From a virus: DNA of 42,693 nt. The notes beneath the pieces were generated by a model that had not been told where the DNA came from, did no database searches, and saw only the letters and a list, made by a program, of their open reading frames with translations. Location of the stretch: positions 1 to 42,693 of IMG/VR virus record IMGVR_UViG_3300036399_000410. The stretch is one strand, 5' to 3'. Positions 6,837-16,137 of the stretch are shown in pieces; the stretch's first letter is position 1; the number at the start of each line of letters is the position of its first letter. The position numbers and the translations under genes were made by a program.

Positions 6837-9149
6837 TTATTTAGGTTGTAATCTAAATCCACCTTCTATTTCAGTTTTCCAAATCATATCGGTAATTGTT
6901 TGTTTTACAGATGTTACTTGAAAGAATCCAGTTTCTTCATATGCAGTTGGAATACCACCAACTCTAAATTTATCTCCTCTTTTAATACCACTTATACCAT
7001 GAATACTAAAACCAAATTTAATTGGCATTAGTGCAGATACTCCTTGAGCTTCACCAACTTTATCCTTACCATTTTTTAATGATTCAAATACCAATTGGTC
7101 ATTATATGCCGTAATATAAGTCATTTTTTCCAATTCTTGATTAAAATCTTCGTTTGGTAGTATATGAACTTTAGGTGCATATCCGATTCTACTTAAAAAT
7201 AACTGCATAGCCTTTTCTTTAGCTTTTTTAGCAGCTTCTTCTGAGGCCTCAGCTGCAGCTTCCTGTTCTGCTGCGGTTGGCGCAGCTGTGGTTGTATTTG
7301 GAGTACCTTGTTTTTTCTCAATACTTTTTAGAACCAAATCTGGCTCATCGGTGAAAAGACCTGCTTTCTTTTTACTATTTACTGATGGCGAAGAACCATT
7401 AACTTTTTGTCCTAATCTATTTCCAATAATTTGATTCATTTTTGCACCACTAATATCCAAATCCAATGATGCATCCATAAAAACAGAATCAGAACCAGCT
7501 ACATCAAATCTATATGGAAGTCCGCTTGTTTGTGGAGACATATTCATATCAACTACACTTAATTCAGTACCACCTTTTGAATCATTTGTTTCCAAAATTT
7601 GGAAATCCCACATACCACATGCTGCCCCAGACATACCATTAAGAAGTTGATAAAGTGCATCTTTTATAGAAAAGTTTTTTGTTTCTAAAATACCTTTTGC
7701 AAACTCCAAATTAACATAAAGGTCATCTAAGAATCCATATGAGTATGCTGGTTTGTTCAATCCTAAAAATGTACCATCATCTCCATATTGAATTTGACCA
7801 GGTGTTCTACCCGCAACCATACCTTTAACAATATTTTGGTCATATGGGAATCTCACTTTTGCTCCACCATATTCTACAGAACAATTTAAAACTGAACTAA
7901 AATCCGTTTGTGCCGAATTTTCAGATGCCTGTAATAATGAAAATTTAGGTGTATTTGGATTTGGTATAAATAATTTATTTTTATCCGTACTAAATATTTT
8001 TGGAAATGCCGCACATACTGTATTTTTTGTATTAACACTAACACTAACTATATTAGGTCCTACTTTATATGCTTCAAATCCAATTTTACTTAAAATTCCA
8101 GATAATACACCAAATTTTATAAAACCAGAATCTCCAATTAAATCAGTACCTTCCGGTAAATCTACTTTTCCAGATGTTGTACTTCCATCGGATGCGGTAT
8201 CGGTTGTTTCCGCCCCACCACCAAATTTAAATCCAAGAAAACTAGTACCTTTCATTTTACTATTCATCTCAGCTTTTACATTTTCATCTACGTTTACGAA
8301 ATTTAAAGGAGATGCGTAAAATGCATCCGTTATTAAATCCTGTACTTTTTTACTTTGTTTATTACTGGGTAATCTATTGAAACCCATCATAAATCTTTTT
8401 TTACCTAAATTTGGTTCTGCTGATATTTTAGATACATCATATGCTTTAGCTGATTCGGCTGTTTGTCCTTCTTTATCTTCGGTGTTATCGGCTGCATTAA
8501 GAAATGCTGGTAGTTCGGTGAATCCCGTACATTTTACACTTATCGTCCATTCTTGTCCACTCATTGAAACACTACCACCCGTTATAAATCCTAAATAATT
8601 ATCATATTGCCCATTGGATGCTTTTCTTTTTTTATTAACGGTTTGAAATGATTGATTGGCCCCAACAGAATCTCCACTTAATGTTGGAGTAAATTGAGAT
8701 ACACCACTTGGTGTATTCCATCCCCATTCTAAAAATATTGTATATCCCGGTTCTAAAAAATACTTACACATTTTATCCAATTGTGCTCTTGTATAGCATG
8801 TTATAGAAAATGTTGCTTTTCTAGAAATATTACCAGCCCCCTCATCTACTTCAATTGAAGTTATATTTGGTTTAGGTCTATAACCGTGAAAATCATCAGC
8901 AGTAACAAGCCCCTTACCATCCCAAGTATATCCTAATGTACCACTCATCGTATTATTTCCATATATAGAACCAGCGCCACCAAACAATGAAAAATTGGGA
9001 TTTGATATTAACTGACATCCACTTCCTACACCAGAAGCAACCCTAACCCAAGCATTTAGATTAGACACTTTCATGATGTTCCCTTTTCTGGAACTTAATT
9101 CGTCTTGAACGTGTTGTGCAATATTTGAAAAATTTGGAAATGATGACAT
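6837..9149 (-). CDS. Baseplate hub protein
   Basis: This 770-residue soluble protein fits the place and general pattern of hub proteins in T4-like phages. The N-terminal ~230 residues contain IEVDEGAGNISRKATFSI and an aromatic-rich YTIFLEWGWNTP segment. Residues ~630-660 form an Ala/Glu/Lys helix (EAAAEASEEAAKKAKEKA). The C-terminus has FGFSIHGISGIKRGD...VTSVKQTI...WKTEIEGGFRLQP, a motif set I recognise from hub or gp27-like proteins. The hub closes the tail tube and carries the puncturing device. No lysozyme or needle domain was recognised, so the spike may be encoded elsewhere. It lies 15 nt after the gp53-like gene stop and 8 nt before the 122-residue gene. The exact equivalence to gp27 is not certain. 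Confidence 0.75.
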   Translation of the reverse strand: MSSFPNFSNIAQHVQDELSSRKGNIMKVSNLNAWVRVASGVGSGCQLISNPNFSLFGGAGSIYGNNTMSGTLGYTWDGKGLVTADDFHGYRPKPNITSIEVDEGAGNISRKATFSITCYTRAQLDKMCKYFLEPGYTIFLEWGWNTPSGVSQFTPTLSGDSVGANQSFQTVNKKRKASNGQYDNYLGFITGGSVSMSGQEWTISVKCTGFTELPAFLNAADNTEDKEGQTAESAKAYDVSKISAEPNLGKKRFMMGFNRLPSNKQSKKVQDLITDAFYASPLNFVNVDENVKAEMNSKMKGTSFLGFKFGGGAETTDTASDGSTTSGKVDLPEGTDLIGDSGFIKFGVLSGILSKIGFEAYKVGPNIVSVSVNTKNTVCAAFPKIFSTDKNKLFIPNPNTPKFSLLQASENSAQTDFSSVLNCSVEYGGAKVRFPYDQNIVKGMVAGRTPGQIQYGDDGTFLGLNKPAYSYGFLDDLYVNLEFAKGILETKNFSIKDALYQLLNGMSGAACGMWDFQILETNDSKGGTELSVVDMNMSPQTSGLPYRFDVAGSDSVFMDASLDLDISGAKMNQIIGNRLGQKVNGSSPSVNSKKKAGLFTDEPDLVLKSIEKKQGTPNTTTAAPTAAEQEAAAEASEEAAKKAKEKAMQLFLSRIGYAPKVHILPNEDFNQELEKMTYITAYNDQLVFESLKNGKDKVGEAQGVSALMPIKFGFSIHGISGIKRGDKFRVGGIPTAYEETGFFQVTSVKQTITDMIWKTEIEGGFRLQPK

Positions 9150-9164
9150 AAACTTTATTTAATT

Positions 9165-9458
9165 TTAATTATTTGTAAAATCCGATACTATTTCTATATA
9201 GTTCAATGGAATTCTTAATACAGTTGCTTCTGGAAATCCTAATGGCGCATCATGTATATTATTTGCTGATGCTATAATCCACCAAAGTGTTGGGTCTTGA
9301 TAATATTGAAATGCTAATGTATCCAACCTATCACCCAATTCAGTCATTACATAGACATCATCATCTCTTAATGGAATATTAGGATATAGTTTTGGTCTAT
9401 ATACTATCCTACCATCGTGAGTTTTTTTAGTTTCTAAATTATAATATCTACTTTGCAT
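9165..9458 (-). CDS. Baseplate wedge protein gp53-like, LysM-type
   Basis: This is a 97-residue protein. The core GDRLDTLAFQYYQDPTLWWI followed by IASANNI is the LysM-like signature shared by T4 gp53 and tail protein X: a Gly-Asp turn, the aromatic Tyr-Tyr, the DPTLWW strand-helix, then Asn-Asn. The short proline-rich C-terminal stretch LRIPLNYIEIV is typical of the family. T4 gp53 clamps the wedge around the hub. Its position between the gp48/54-like and hub genes agrees. The gene is 3 nt from the upstream stop (9462), so the two are translationally close. T4 gp53 is longer; here only the LysM core is present. Confidence 0.82.
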   Translation of the reverse strand: MQSRYYNLETKKTHDGRIVYRPKLYPNIPLRDDDVYVMTELGDRLDTLAFQYYQDPTLWWIIASANNIHDAPLGFPEATVLRIPLNYIEIVSDFTNN

Positions 9459-9461
9459 TTT

Positions 9462-12200
9462 CTATAATGATTTAAGTTCAGCATTTTCTAAAAATTTTAC
9501 AGCTGCTTCGCTTGTGGTACAATCTTTACCCGTTGCATATACAACTTCTTTTCCATTTAAATAAGCAGTTGCAATAAATTGACCAGGTTTTTTTGCATTT
9601 GGTTTTGTGTATATTAATAACGAACTTTGGGGAGGAGATTTAGTTACATATGTTTTAACAAATTTTCCTTTTACTGGGTCATCTGCTGGTATTGGTTGTT
9701 TTGGTTTAGCTCCTTCTTCTATTTTTGTTCCACCTTTAGCTTCTTCTATTTTTTTAGCATCAGTACCAATTGGCGTAGATGTTGCAGTTGATTGTCCAGG
9801 ATTATTTATTTTTGCTGCAGTATTTACTGTGGTTTCTTTTGCCGCTGATGTATTAACTGTAGCTTCTGTTTGCGATACACTATTTTTGGTATTTGCATCA
9901 GATGCTATTTCAGCTGATTTTCCTGTGGTCTCGATACTAACTTTTGGAACTCTTGGTAACTTATCAAATCCATATAAATAACCATTCTGAGTACTACTTT
10001 TTGATTCTACTAAATTCAATGTTACGCTTACATCAATTACTTTAGGTAATTTATAATTGTTTAATGTTGTAGATTCTGCGTTTATCGTAAATGTTTCATT
10101 ATCAGCCATTCCCATACCAGCAGTAGGTCCAACTTCCCAAGTACCATTATCATCAACAGTATATGATAATTGTGAAATAAAACATTCTTTATTTTTATAT
10201 AAATTACCAATAGTAATTCTAAGAAATGGTGCTATCACAGCTATACCTTTGTTATATGCCTGTGGATATGCTAAAGAAGTTAAAAAGTTTAATCTTTGCC
10301 AAGCTGCTATATGCTGTAAAGGTGTAGTTGAATATACTTTAAAATTAAAAGATACACTTCTTTCTATACCAGTATAAGTCCAATATGGAAATGGTGAACC
10401 AATAAATTTAGCGGAATCCCAAGTTGGTGTTGTAGTTTCAGTAATACCAGATAGAGTTGCTCTAAAATTTACAGATTCTCCCTTTGCAATTGATGTAAAT
10501 TTTAAAGTTACAAAATCATAATCATCTAATGTAGAATCCCCTACTTTCAACGAACTACCTTTATATTGAGTGTTTTCATTTACAAAATCAGATTTATCAT
10601 TACTATCAATACCATATTTTGTTTTTAAAGTTACTTTAGGAGTTTGTCCATCTTTTAATGATGAATAAGTAGTTATACCAACTGCTTCTCTAGTTGCAGA
10701 TGTTGCGCTTGTATTTAATGTTGAAGATGCCGCATTCAAAGCTGCCAATTTAGATGATAAATCATTTCTTAATGCAACATCATCTTGAGTTTCATCAACC
10801 GTATCAGAATATTTTGTTTTACCATCATTTTTTGATTCAACTCCAGCTGCTATTGCTTTATCATCCTTTCCTGCTAGTCTTTGTTGTCCTTCTTTTCTAC
10901 CCTGTTCTAATTTTGCAGTTGCTTCCTTTTTTGTAGAATCTATTTTTTCTGATATAGATGCAAATGGATTTTTAACTGGTAGTTTTTTACCAGCAACGGA
11001 TAAATCAGCTGGCGCTTCAGGTACACCCGGTTTAGTTACAACCGCTCCTTTAGATTTTTCTGCTTCGTTTGATACATTTATTGAATCAAGTTTTGATGAT
11101 AAATCATTTCTTAATTTAATATCAGTTGATTTAGCATCTATTGTAGATGAATAAGTAATCTTAGCATCTTTAGCTCCTGCAGCCGCATCTTTTTTAGTAT
11201 CACCTATTTGTGTTTTACCATCTGATATTGCTTGCTGTCCTTGCTTTTGTGCAGCTGCTAATTTAATTCTTCCATCGGCCGTTGCTGTTTTTAACTTATC
11301 ACTAACACTTGAAAATAATCCACCAGTAATATCTAATCCTTTTGATTTTGGTACTAATTCATCTATTTTTTTATTAACAGAAGAACCACCACCCAATGCT
11401 TTTGTTTCTTGTGCAACTAAAACCGATGAAAGGTCATTTCTTTTAAAGAAATCCTCATCAATTGGATTTACTGTATCTGAATATTTTCCTGAACTATCGT
11501 ATTGTACTTCTTGCTCACTTTTACCTGCTAAGTTTTGTGCACCCTGCTTAGGTGCTCCAAATAATTTTTTCTTTATTTCACCTTTAAGTAAATTTATACC
11601 GGCTCCTAATAACTGATTACCAATTTGCTTAGGAGTTCCTCTTGCACTATTCTTTAAAACTTGTCCAATTAAATTACCTTTTGAATCGTTTTTGATTTTA
11701 GCAAGAGTAATCATTGTATCAGGTTCTTTACCTGCTTTGAAATCTGGGTTTAATGAAATCTTAGTTGGTATAGTTGATTCAGGAAAAGCAATACCCAATT
11801 TACCTGCAACTTTTAATCCAAAGTTTTCTGCTTTTTTAAGGAAGTTGCCAACAATACCAGCATCTTGTGGGTTATTGGAATTTACACTATCCTTCATTAT
11901 TTCAACTAATCTAGTTGATTTTTTTTGAAATTTAAATATATCAGTACCATATATTAAGGGTGCTGATAATTTATTTATTATTCGTAATCCACTTGTTTCT
12001 TCTTCTAATCTACTCTCACCTTTTGTTGTTGATATTTTTCTTCTTAGTGCCGTTGCTACTCTAAACGATGGTTGTAATAATACCGTAGTGTTAGCACTTA
12101 TAGGCAAATCCTTACTATTACGGATATCATATTTCTGCTCAGCGGTTTTACCATCTGCTAACACTTTGGTCTTAAATAATTCTTCTATTGTCTTACCCAT
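9462..12200 (-). CDS. Baseplate/tail-tube junction protein (gp48/gp54-like C-terminus) with repeated N-terminal half
   Basis: The protein has 912 residues. Residues ~545-745 carry the recognisable structural domain: FTSIAKGESVNFRATLSGI, a WTYTGIERSVSFNFKVYS strand pair, WQRLNFLTSLAYPQ, then FLRITIGNLY and a WEVGP segment. This pattern is shared with tube-initiation proteins of T4-like phages. The ~500 residues before it are unusual: three ~110-residue repeats, each with a KQGQQ-LAGK-like Lys/Ala/Gln helix, a YSDTVD-like motif and RNDLSSKL. The last ~170 residues are Thr/Ala/Lys-rich linker plus a small domain ending KFLENAELKSL. It probably caps the baseplate and starts the tail tube. It follows the tape measure gene with only 2 nt between. 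The family call is moderate, because T4 gp48 and gp54 are about one third of this length. Confidence 0.68.
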   Translation of the reverse strand: MGKTIEELFKTKVLADGKTAEQKYDIRNSKDLPISANTTVLLQPSFRVATALRRKISTTKGESRLEEETSGLRIINKLSAPLIYGTDIFKFQKKSTRLVEIMKDSVNSNNPQDAGIVGNFLKKAENFGLKVAGKLGIAFPESTIPTKISLNPDFKAGKEPDTMITLAKIKNDSKGNLIGQVLKNSARGTPKQIGNQLLGAGINLLKGEIKKKLFGAPKQGAQNLAGKSEQEVQYDSSGKYSDTVNPIDEDFFKRNDLSSVLVAQETKALGGGSSVNKKIDELVPKSKGLDITGGLFSSVSDKLKTATADGRIKLAAAQKQGQQAISDGKTQIGDTKKDAAAGAKDAKITYSSTIDAKSTDIKLRNDLSSKLDSINVSNEAEKSKGAVVTKPGVPEAPADLSVAGKKLPVKNPFASISEKIDSTKKEATAKLEQGRKEGQQRLAGKDDKAIAAGVESKNDGKTKYSDTVDETQDDVALRNDLSSKLAALNAASSTLNTSATSATREAVGITTYSSLKDGQTPKVTLKTKYGIDSNDKSDFVNENTQYKGSSLKVGDSTLDDYDFVTLKFTSIAKGESVNFRATLSGITETTTPTWDSAKFIGSPFPYWTYTGIERSVSFNFKVYSTTPLQHIAAWQRLNFLTSLAYPQAYNKGIAVIAPFLRITIGNLYKNKECFISQLSYTVDDNGTWEVGPTAGMGMADNETFTINAESTTLNNYKLPKVIDVSVTLNLVESKSSTQNGYLYGFDKLPRVPKVSIETTGKSAEIASDANTKNSVSQTEATVNTSAAKETTVNTAAKINNPGQSTATSTPIGTDAKKIEEAKGGTKIEEGAKPKQPIPADDPVKGKFVKTYVTKSPPQSSLLIYTKPNAKKPGQFIATAYLNGKEVVYATGKDCTTSEAAVKFLENAELKSL
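10750..11560 (-). repeat. Three ~110-residue tandem repeats in the gp48/54-like protein
   Basis: The copies end near 11425, 11095 and 10750 on the minus strand. Each has KQGQQ/KEGQQ plus LAGK or similar, then a Gly-Lys-containing linker, YSDTVN, YSSTID or YSDTVD, and RNDLSS followed by VL or KL. The period is ~335 nt. The copies differ clearly, so the duplication is old or under selection. Confidence 0.75.
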
Positions 12201-12202
12201 CG

Positions 12203-14833
12203 TTATCTTTTACCATATGAATTTGAACTACCTTTATCAACTATTGATGATATTTTTGATGTAACTTTTTGTCCATCCATATGAACGGATATTTTACCAG
12301 AACTTAAATCTGCTCTTAAACCTTTTATTTCATCTATTAATTCACCAGTTCTATCTCCCTTATCACCACCTTCACCACCACCAAATAACATAGCTGCTCC
12401 ACCGGCAACTAAACCTAATGCCATTAAAGCAGGTAATGCTAACATACCACTAACAGCAACAGCTGCTAATGCAAATGCCAATACACTTAATGCTCCTGCT
12501 AATCCTAAAATTGGCATATAATCTATTTGAGATACTGCTGATATTTGTTCCATTATAGCCGGTAGTGATGATGATATTGCTGAGAATCCACTACCAACCA
12601 TTGTTAATCCCGTACCTAATACTATTAACGCAATTCCCAATCCTGTCAACGCCAATAAACCAGCTCCAAATACTAATGCACCAACTCCAGTAAACATTAA
12701 TGCACCTAATGCAAATACAGCTCCTCCAAATATTACCAATCCAGCTGCTGCTGCTAATACAGAACCAATATCCAATCCAGCTATTAAACTCATAGCAAAT
12801 GCGAATGGAATCAATGCCACTCCTAATAATGCTACTGCGATAGCTCCTTTAATCATTTCACCCTGTGCCTTTCCTAATACATAAGCTATTGTTGCCAATC
12901 CAACCAATCCAACCAATCCTTTACCAACATCTTCCCATTTAACAGTTGCAAACTCTTGGAATGCTTTAGCAGATACCCAAAGTGCTGCTGCTAATATTAA
13001 TAATGCGGCCGCTCCTTTTATTAAATCACTTGCTTTTATTTTTCCAAATTTATTAGCTTGGTCAGCTCCCCCACCACCTGCTGCTGGTGTTGTTGCTGCG
13101 GCTGGTGTTGCTCCTGCTGCAGCATTTCGTTGTGCAAGTAATTCTTTTCCTTTTGAAAAACTACCACCAGCAAATTGAGATGCAGATTCCGCAGGTCCAC
13201 CCTTACCAAGCATACCCATCACTTTACTAGCACCAGCTTTAACTATATTTTTTACAAATTCTGCAGATGATTTAACTATACCACCCATATTAACTCCCAA
13301 AGAACTTAATCCAGTTCCCATTTGACCAACTGCAATTAAACTACTACCAAATCCAGTTACTATCTTACCTAATGGACCCGTTGCAATACCCGTCATAGTT
13401 TCCCATATAGAATCCCACTTAGATAATTGTACAGTACCATCATCGTTTAACTTATCAGAATTAGCTGCCATCTTTTGGAATTCATCAACCGATAATCCCA
13501 ATAATTCTGCTGCTTTCCTTTTTTGGAAGATATCCATTTTATTGAATTCTTCTATACCACCTAATTGTTGTAATGTTTCTTTTACAGCCCCACCAATATT
13601 TCCTTCATATGCCAATCCCCTTGCTCTATCTAAGTTAAGTTGTTTACCTAACATAGCTCCCAATTCCATTTCACTATTAATAGATGTTTCAAAATCTAAA
13701 AGAGAATCAGTTACTTTAGTTAATGAATCCATACCAACACCTAACTTAGCTGCTGCTACTGCTGCCTTAGCTATATTTAATCCACCATCTTTACCATATT
13801 CTGCAAACGCTTTTGATGAACCAGCAACATCTTTCATTAAAGAATCAATAGGAACACCAGCTGCTTTACCCATTGCTTTTGTAGTTGCCGCCATATCCAT
13901 AGCAGTTGCGGCAGAACCTTCGTTCATTCTTGCAAAGTTACCAACCACATTTGCAGCCTCAGCACCACTAATACCCATATTAGTTGCCATTAAGTTGGCA
14001 TTTAATTGAGTACTAAATGATACATCTTTTAATCCACCAAATTCTTTAGATAATCCTTTTGCTGTTTCTTCTGCATCTTTAAATGCAAATCCCAAAGCAA
14101 ATGTTGATATTTGTGCTGAATCTACATACCCTCCAAAACTTCTAACACTCTTACCCCACTTATCCAATCCCATACCAACACCCATAACAGCCGCTCCCAT
14201 AGCACCCATCAAATTGGATGTTAATAGACTCGCCGTTTCTAATATGCCACCAATTGTATCTTTTATACCATCATATACAGCTAATTGTTTTTCTAAAAAT
14301 TGTTTTTGAGTTTTTGTCATTTTGCCATAACTAGCAGCCATTGTATTTTGTGCTGCTAAATTATCTAAAATAATCTGGTCTTCTGAGGATATTATTCCTA
14401 TACTTTCTTCTATATCCCTATATTGATTTAGTAATGCAGTATGCTGCTGAACATCTTCAATTGTTAGTTTTGCAATATCTCTATTAATAGATGCTAATTT
14501 ATCAATCTTAGTTACTTGGTCTTGTGTTAGTGAATTACTTTCTTGAGTTTTTGCAATTCTATCTGCTTCAAATTTACTTAAATTTTTATATAGACCAGTC
14601 AAGCTATTATTGATTTCTTCGGCATTTTTTGCACCATCTAATCTTTCCTGATTTAATTTTTTTAGTTCTTTGGCTGCATTTTTAGTTTTTTCTTCTTGAA
14701 TAACTAAATACCTGTTTAATAAATTTTGATTTAGGGCAGAGTTTGCTCTTGCTGCCGCAATAGCTTTTTCACGATCTTCAATTTCTTTAAGTATCGTAGC
14801 CCTTCTCCTTAAATCTTTTTCTTGGTCTGCCAT
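12203..14833 (-). CDS. Tail tape measure protein
   Basis: This 876-residue protein sits just after the tail-chaperone genes, the standard position for tape measures. Residues 1-190 are a charged coiled coil (MADQEKDLRRRATILKEIED and onward). Residues ~190-600 are Gly/Ala-rich and mostly helical. Residues ~605-815 contain about five long hydrophobic segments (for example GAAALLILAAALWV and SGMLALPALMALGLVAGG), the membrane-active part that may form a channel during DNA entry. A Gly-rich hinge and a short amphipathic C-terminus follow. By the usual ~0.15 nm per residue, 876 residues would set a tail of about 130 nm (inference). The gene runs straight into the gp48/54-like gene with a 2-nt gap. 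No lytic transglycosylase or peptidase domain was recognised. Confidence 0.85.
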   Translation of the reverse strand: MADQEKDLRRRATILKEIEDREKAIAAARANSALNQNLLNRYLVIQEEKTKNAAKELKKLNQERLDGAKNAEEINNSLTGLYKNLSKFEADRIAKTQESNSLTQDQVTKIDKLASINRDIAKLTIEDVQQHTALLNQYRDIEESIGIISSEDQIILDNLAAQNTMAASYGKMTKTQKQFLEKQLAVYDGIKDTIGGILETASLLTSNLMGAMGAAVMGVGMGLDKWGKSVRSFGGYVDSAQISTFALGFAFKDAEETAKGLSKEFGGLKDVSFSTQLNANLMATNMGISGAEAANVVGNFARMNEGSAATAMDMAATTKAMGKAAGVPIDSLMKDVAGSSKAFAEYGKDGGLNIAKAAVAAAKLGVGMDSLTKVTDSLLDFETSINSEMELGAMLGKQLNLDRARGLAYEGNIGGAVKETLQQLGGIEEFNKMDIFQKRKAAELLGLSVDEFQKMAANSDKLNDDGTVQLSKWDSIWETMTGIATGPLGKIVTGFGSSLIAVGQMGTGLSSLGVNMGGIVKSSAEFVKNIVKAGASKVMGMLGKGGPAESASQFAGGSFSKGKELLAQRNAAAGATPAAATTPAAGGGGADQANKFGKIKASDLIKGAAALLILAAALWVSAKAFQEFATVKWEDVGKGLVGLVGLATIAYVLGKAQGEMIKGAIAVALLGVALIPFAFAMSLIAGLDIGSVLAAAAGLVIFGGAVFALGALMFTGVGALVFGAGLLALTGLGIALIVLGTGLTMVGSGFSAISSSLPAIMEQISAVSQIDYMPILGLAGALSVLAFALAAVAVSGMLALPALMALGLVAGGAAMLFGGGEGGDKGDRTGELIDEIKGLRADLSSGKISVHMDGQKVTSKISSIVDKGSSNSYGKR

Positions 14834-14851
14834 TTATTCAAAAATTGCGTA

Positions 14852-15064
14852 TTATGAATACTTTTTAATGAGTTGTGAAAGTCTTTGTCTTTCATTCTCA
14901 ATTCTTTCCATACTATCAATTACATCAGGCGGAAATTTGTTTTGTTTCGCTTGTTCTAATGCTCTATTAACGGCGTTTGTTTTTAATCCATCAAAAAATG
15001 CATCAGTAAATTTTTTAGCTGCACCAAATAGTCCTTCTTCTACGGGTTGTTTTTCTTTAGACAT
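14852..15064 (-). CDS. Small tail-module protein, 70 aa, unknown
   Basis: This short, strongly charged, helical protein (GLFGAAKKFTDAFFDGLK, then a helix ending ERQRLSQLIKKYS) is the first gene of the tape measure transcription unit. It is preceded by an ATATTTATA motif 20 nt upstream, which itself follows a strong terminator. The start ATG at 15064 follows an A-rich leader containing AAAGGAT. The gene ends 18 nt before the tape measure start. No family was recognised; a chaperone or minor tail role is a guess from position. Confidence 0.75.
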   Translation of the reverse strand: MSKEKQPVEEGLFGAAKKFTDAFFDGLKTNAVNRALEQAKQNKFPPDVIDSMERIENERQRLSQLIKKYS

Positions 15065-15084
15065 AGTTTTATCCTTTTATATTG

Positions 15085-15093
15085 TATAAATAT
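15085..15093 (-). promoter_or_regulatory. ATATTTATA motif before the tape measure unit
   Basis: The minus strand reads ATATTTATACAATATAA, 20 nt before the ATG at 15064 and directly downstream of the terminator at 15102-15132. A new promoter is therefore expected here. Confidence 0.72.
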
Positions 15094-15101
15094 TGGATAA
15101 T

Positions 15102-15132
15102 AAAAAAGTGAGGATTAACGCATCCTCACTTT
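15102..15132 (-). terminator. Terminator after the gp26/tail-chaperone unit
   Basis: An 11-bp perfect stem (15122-15132 with 15105-15115, core GTGAGGAT/ATCCTCAC) with a 6-nt loop is followed by six T on the minus strand. The stop codon of the 82-codon frame (15117-15115) lies at the loop/stem edge. Confidence 0.9.
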
Positions 15133-15363
15133 CGATTTACTTTGAGCTTTTTTCATCTCCTCAGCTTCTTTTTTCTTCATTTCAACTAATTTATTGAAAT
15201 AAAACCTTCTTAAATATACAGGCATATGGTAAACTTCAGACCAAGTAAATCCATTACTGAACTGAACCATCTCCCAAATTTGAGAATGTAATTGTATCCT
15301 ATAATCAAGCGGTAGGGTAAAAAAAGTTAATCCCGAAGGGTATATCCAGCGCCTCCGATTCAC
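15115..15363 (-). CDS. Downstream frame of the tail assembly chaperone pair, probably made by frameshifting
   Basis: The 82-codon open frame starts only at a GTG (15363) inside the gp26-like gene and overlaps it by 59 nt in the +1 frame. No ATG occurs before residue 32. The recognisable protein starts around LPLDYRIQLHSQIWEM and continues FSNGFTWSEVYHMPVYLRRF, then a Lys/Glu/Met/Ser tail. This pattern resembles the short downstream partner of gp26-like proteins in T4-like phages. A run of seven T lies where both frames meet, so the likely product is a fusion of gp26 residues 1-265 to the last 67 residues of this frame (~332 aa). This mirrors G/G-T tail assembly chaperones, and the locus is in the expected place between tail tube and tape measure. 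Independent initiation at the GTG is the alternative. Confidence 0.7.
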   Translation of the reverse strand: MNRRRWIYPSGLTFFTLPLDYRIQLHSQIWEMVQFSNGFTWSEVYHMPVYLRRFYFNKLVEMKKKEAEEMKKAQSKSKVRMR

Positions 15364-16114
15364 CAGTTATTTGTGATGTAAATTGGAATGTTAAATCCAA
15401 ATCAGGACTTATTTCCTTAACGTACTTTCTAAAAGCCTTTGTATCTTTTGCTAAGAACCCATTATACACCCATCTATTTATAAATCCTCTATCAGTATTA
15501 CCATCAACGGATTTAATCATATACTTCAATCTAGTTGTAACATCATATGAAGTAGATGCGTTTTTATTTAATTTTTCTAAAGCCTGTGTTTCTTTTGTTA
15601 TTTCTTGCTCATCACCATGCGTAAGTAATTTAAATTCAATTTCTTTACCATCAGAAGGTAATATAAATTTGTATGTATTTTCTGAATTTAAAACATCAGT
15701 ATTTATATCTTTTGTTTGAACTTTACCCAAATCAATAGTTACTGCTTGCTTTTCTAAAGTAAAAGGGTCAGTCATTTCTATTTCATAATCAGCACCATAT
15801 CCTAAAATACGAGTTGCCAAAAGGATAGCGTTCTTATCACCAATATAAATATCATTTGGATTTACACCTGGCTCAACTACAACCGATTCAAATAATTTAT
15901 CTAAAACTATACCTTTTTTGATAAGATTTTGTGATGCAAGAATATCTTCTTCTCTTGCTGTCATATATTTGATTTCAATCGTACCCTTTCTTAATGGGTG
16001 TCCTTCTGGGTAAACCAATCCTTGTGATGGTAATTCAATGGTTTCTGTTGGGAAATCATTTTGTTTTGGTGCGGTTTGCATTTGCACCTTAGTTGTATTT
16101 GTCATTTCTGCCAT
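15305..16114 (-). CDS. T4 gp26-like baseplate/tail assembly protein
   Basis: The 269-residue protein has the hallmark segments of the T4 gp26 baseplate family. These are ELPSQGLVYPEGHPL at ~28-42, IEIKYMTAREEDILASQNLI at ~47-66, then GYGADYEIE, a central alpha/beta part, and the C-terminal IPFGINFF. The N-terminal ~20 residues are a variable tail. The gene follows the tail tube gene after a strong terminator and has its own ATATTTATA-type motif 23 nt upstream. In position it takes the place of a tail assembly chaperone, which wraps the tape measure and recruits tube subunits. The last four codons follow a T7 run that may shift ribosomes into the overlapping frame. T4 gp26 is known as a hub component, so a structural role is the alternative. 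Confidence 0.85.
   Translation of the reverse strand: MAEMTNTTKVQMQTAPKQNDFPTETIELPSQGLVYPEGHPLRKGTIEIKYMTAREEDILASQNLIKKGIVLDKLFESVVVEPGVNPNDIYIGDKNAILLATRILGYGADYEIEMTDPFTLEKQAVTIDLGKVQTKDINTDVLNSENTYKFILPSDGKEIEFKLLTHGDEQEITKETQALEKLNKNASTSYDVTTRLKYMIKSVDGNTDRGFINRWVYNGFLAKDTKAFRKYVKEISPDLDLTFQFTSQITGESEALDIPFGINFFYPTA
15319..15325 (-). other. Candidate programmed frameshift or slippage site (T7)
   Basis: The gp26 frame reads AAC TTT TTT TAC CCT ACC GCT TGA. The overlapping frame reads through the same run and continues ACC CTA CCG CTT. Moving +1 (or -2) on the seven T joins the frames four codons before the gp26 stop (15307-15305). Transcript slippage on the run would give the same result. 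Confidence 0.5.
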
Positions 16115-16137
16115 AACGTTGTTTATTTGTTTGTATA

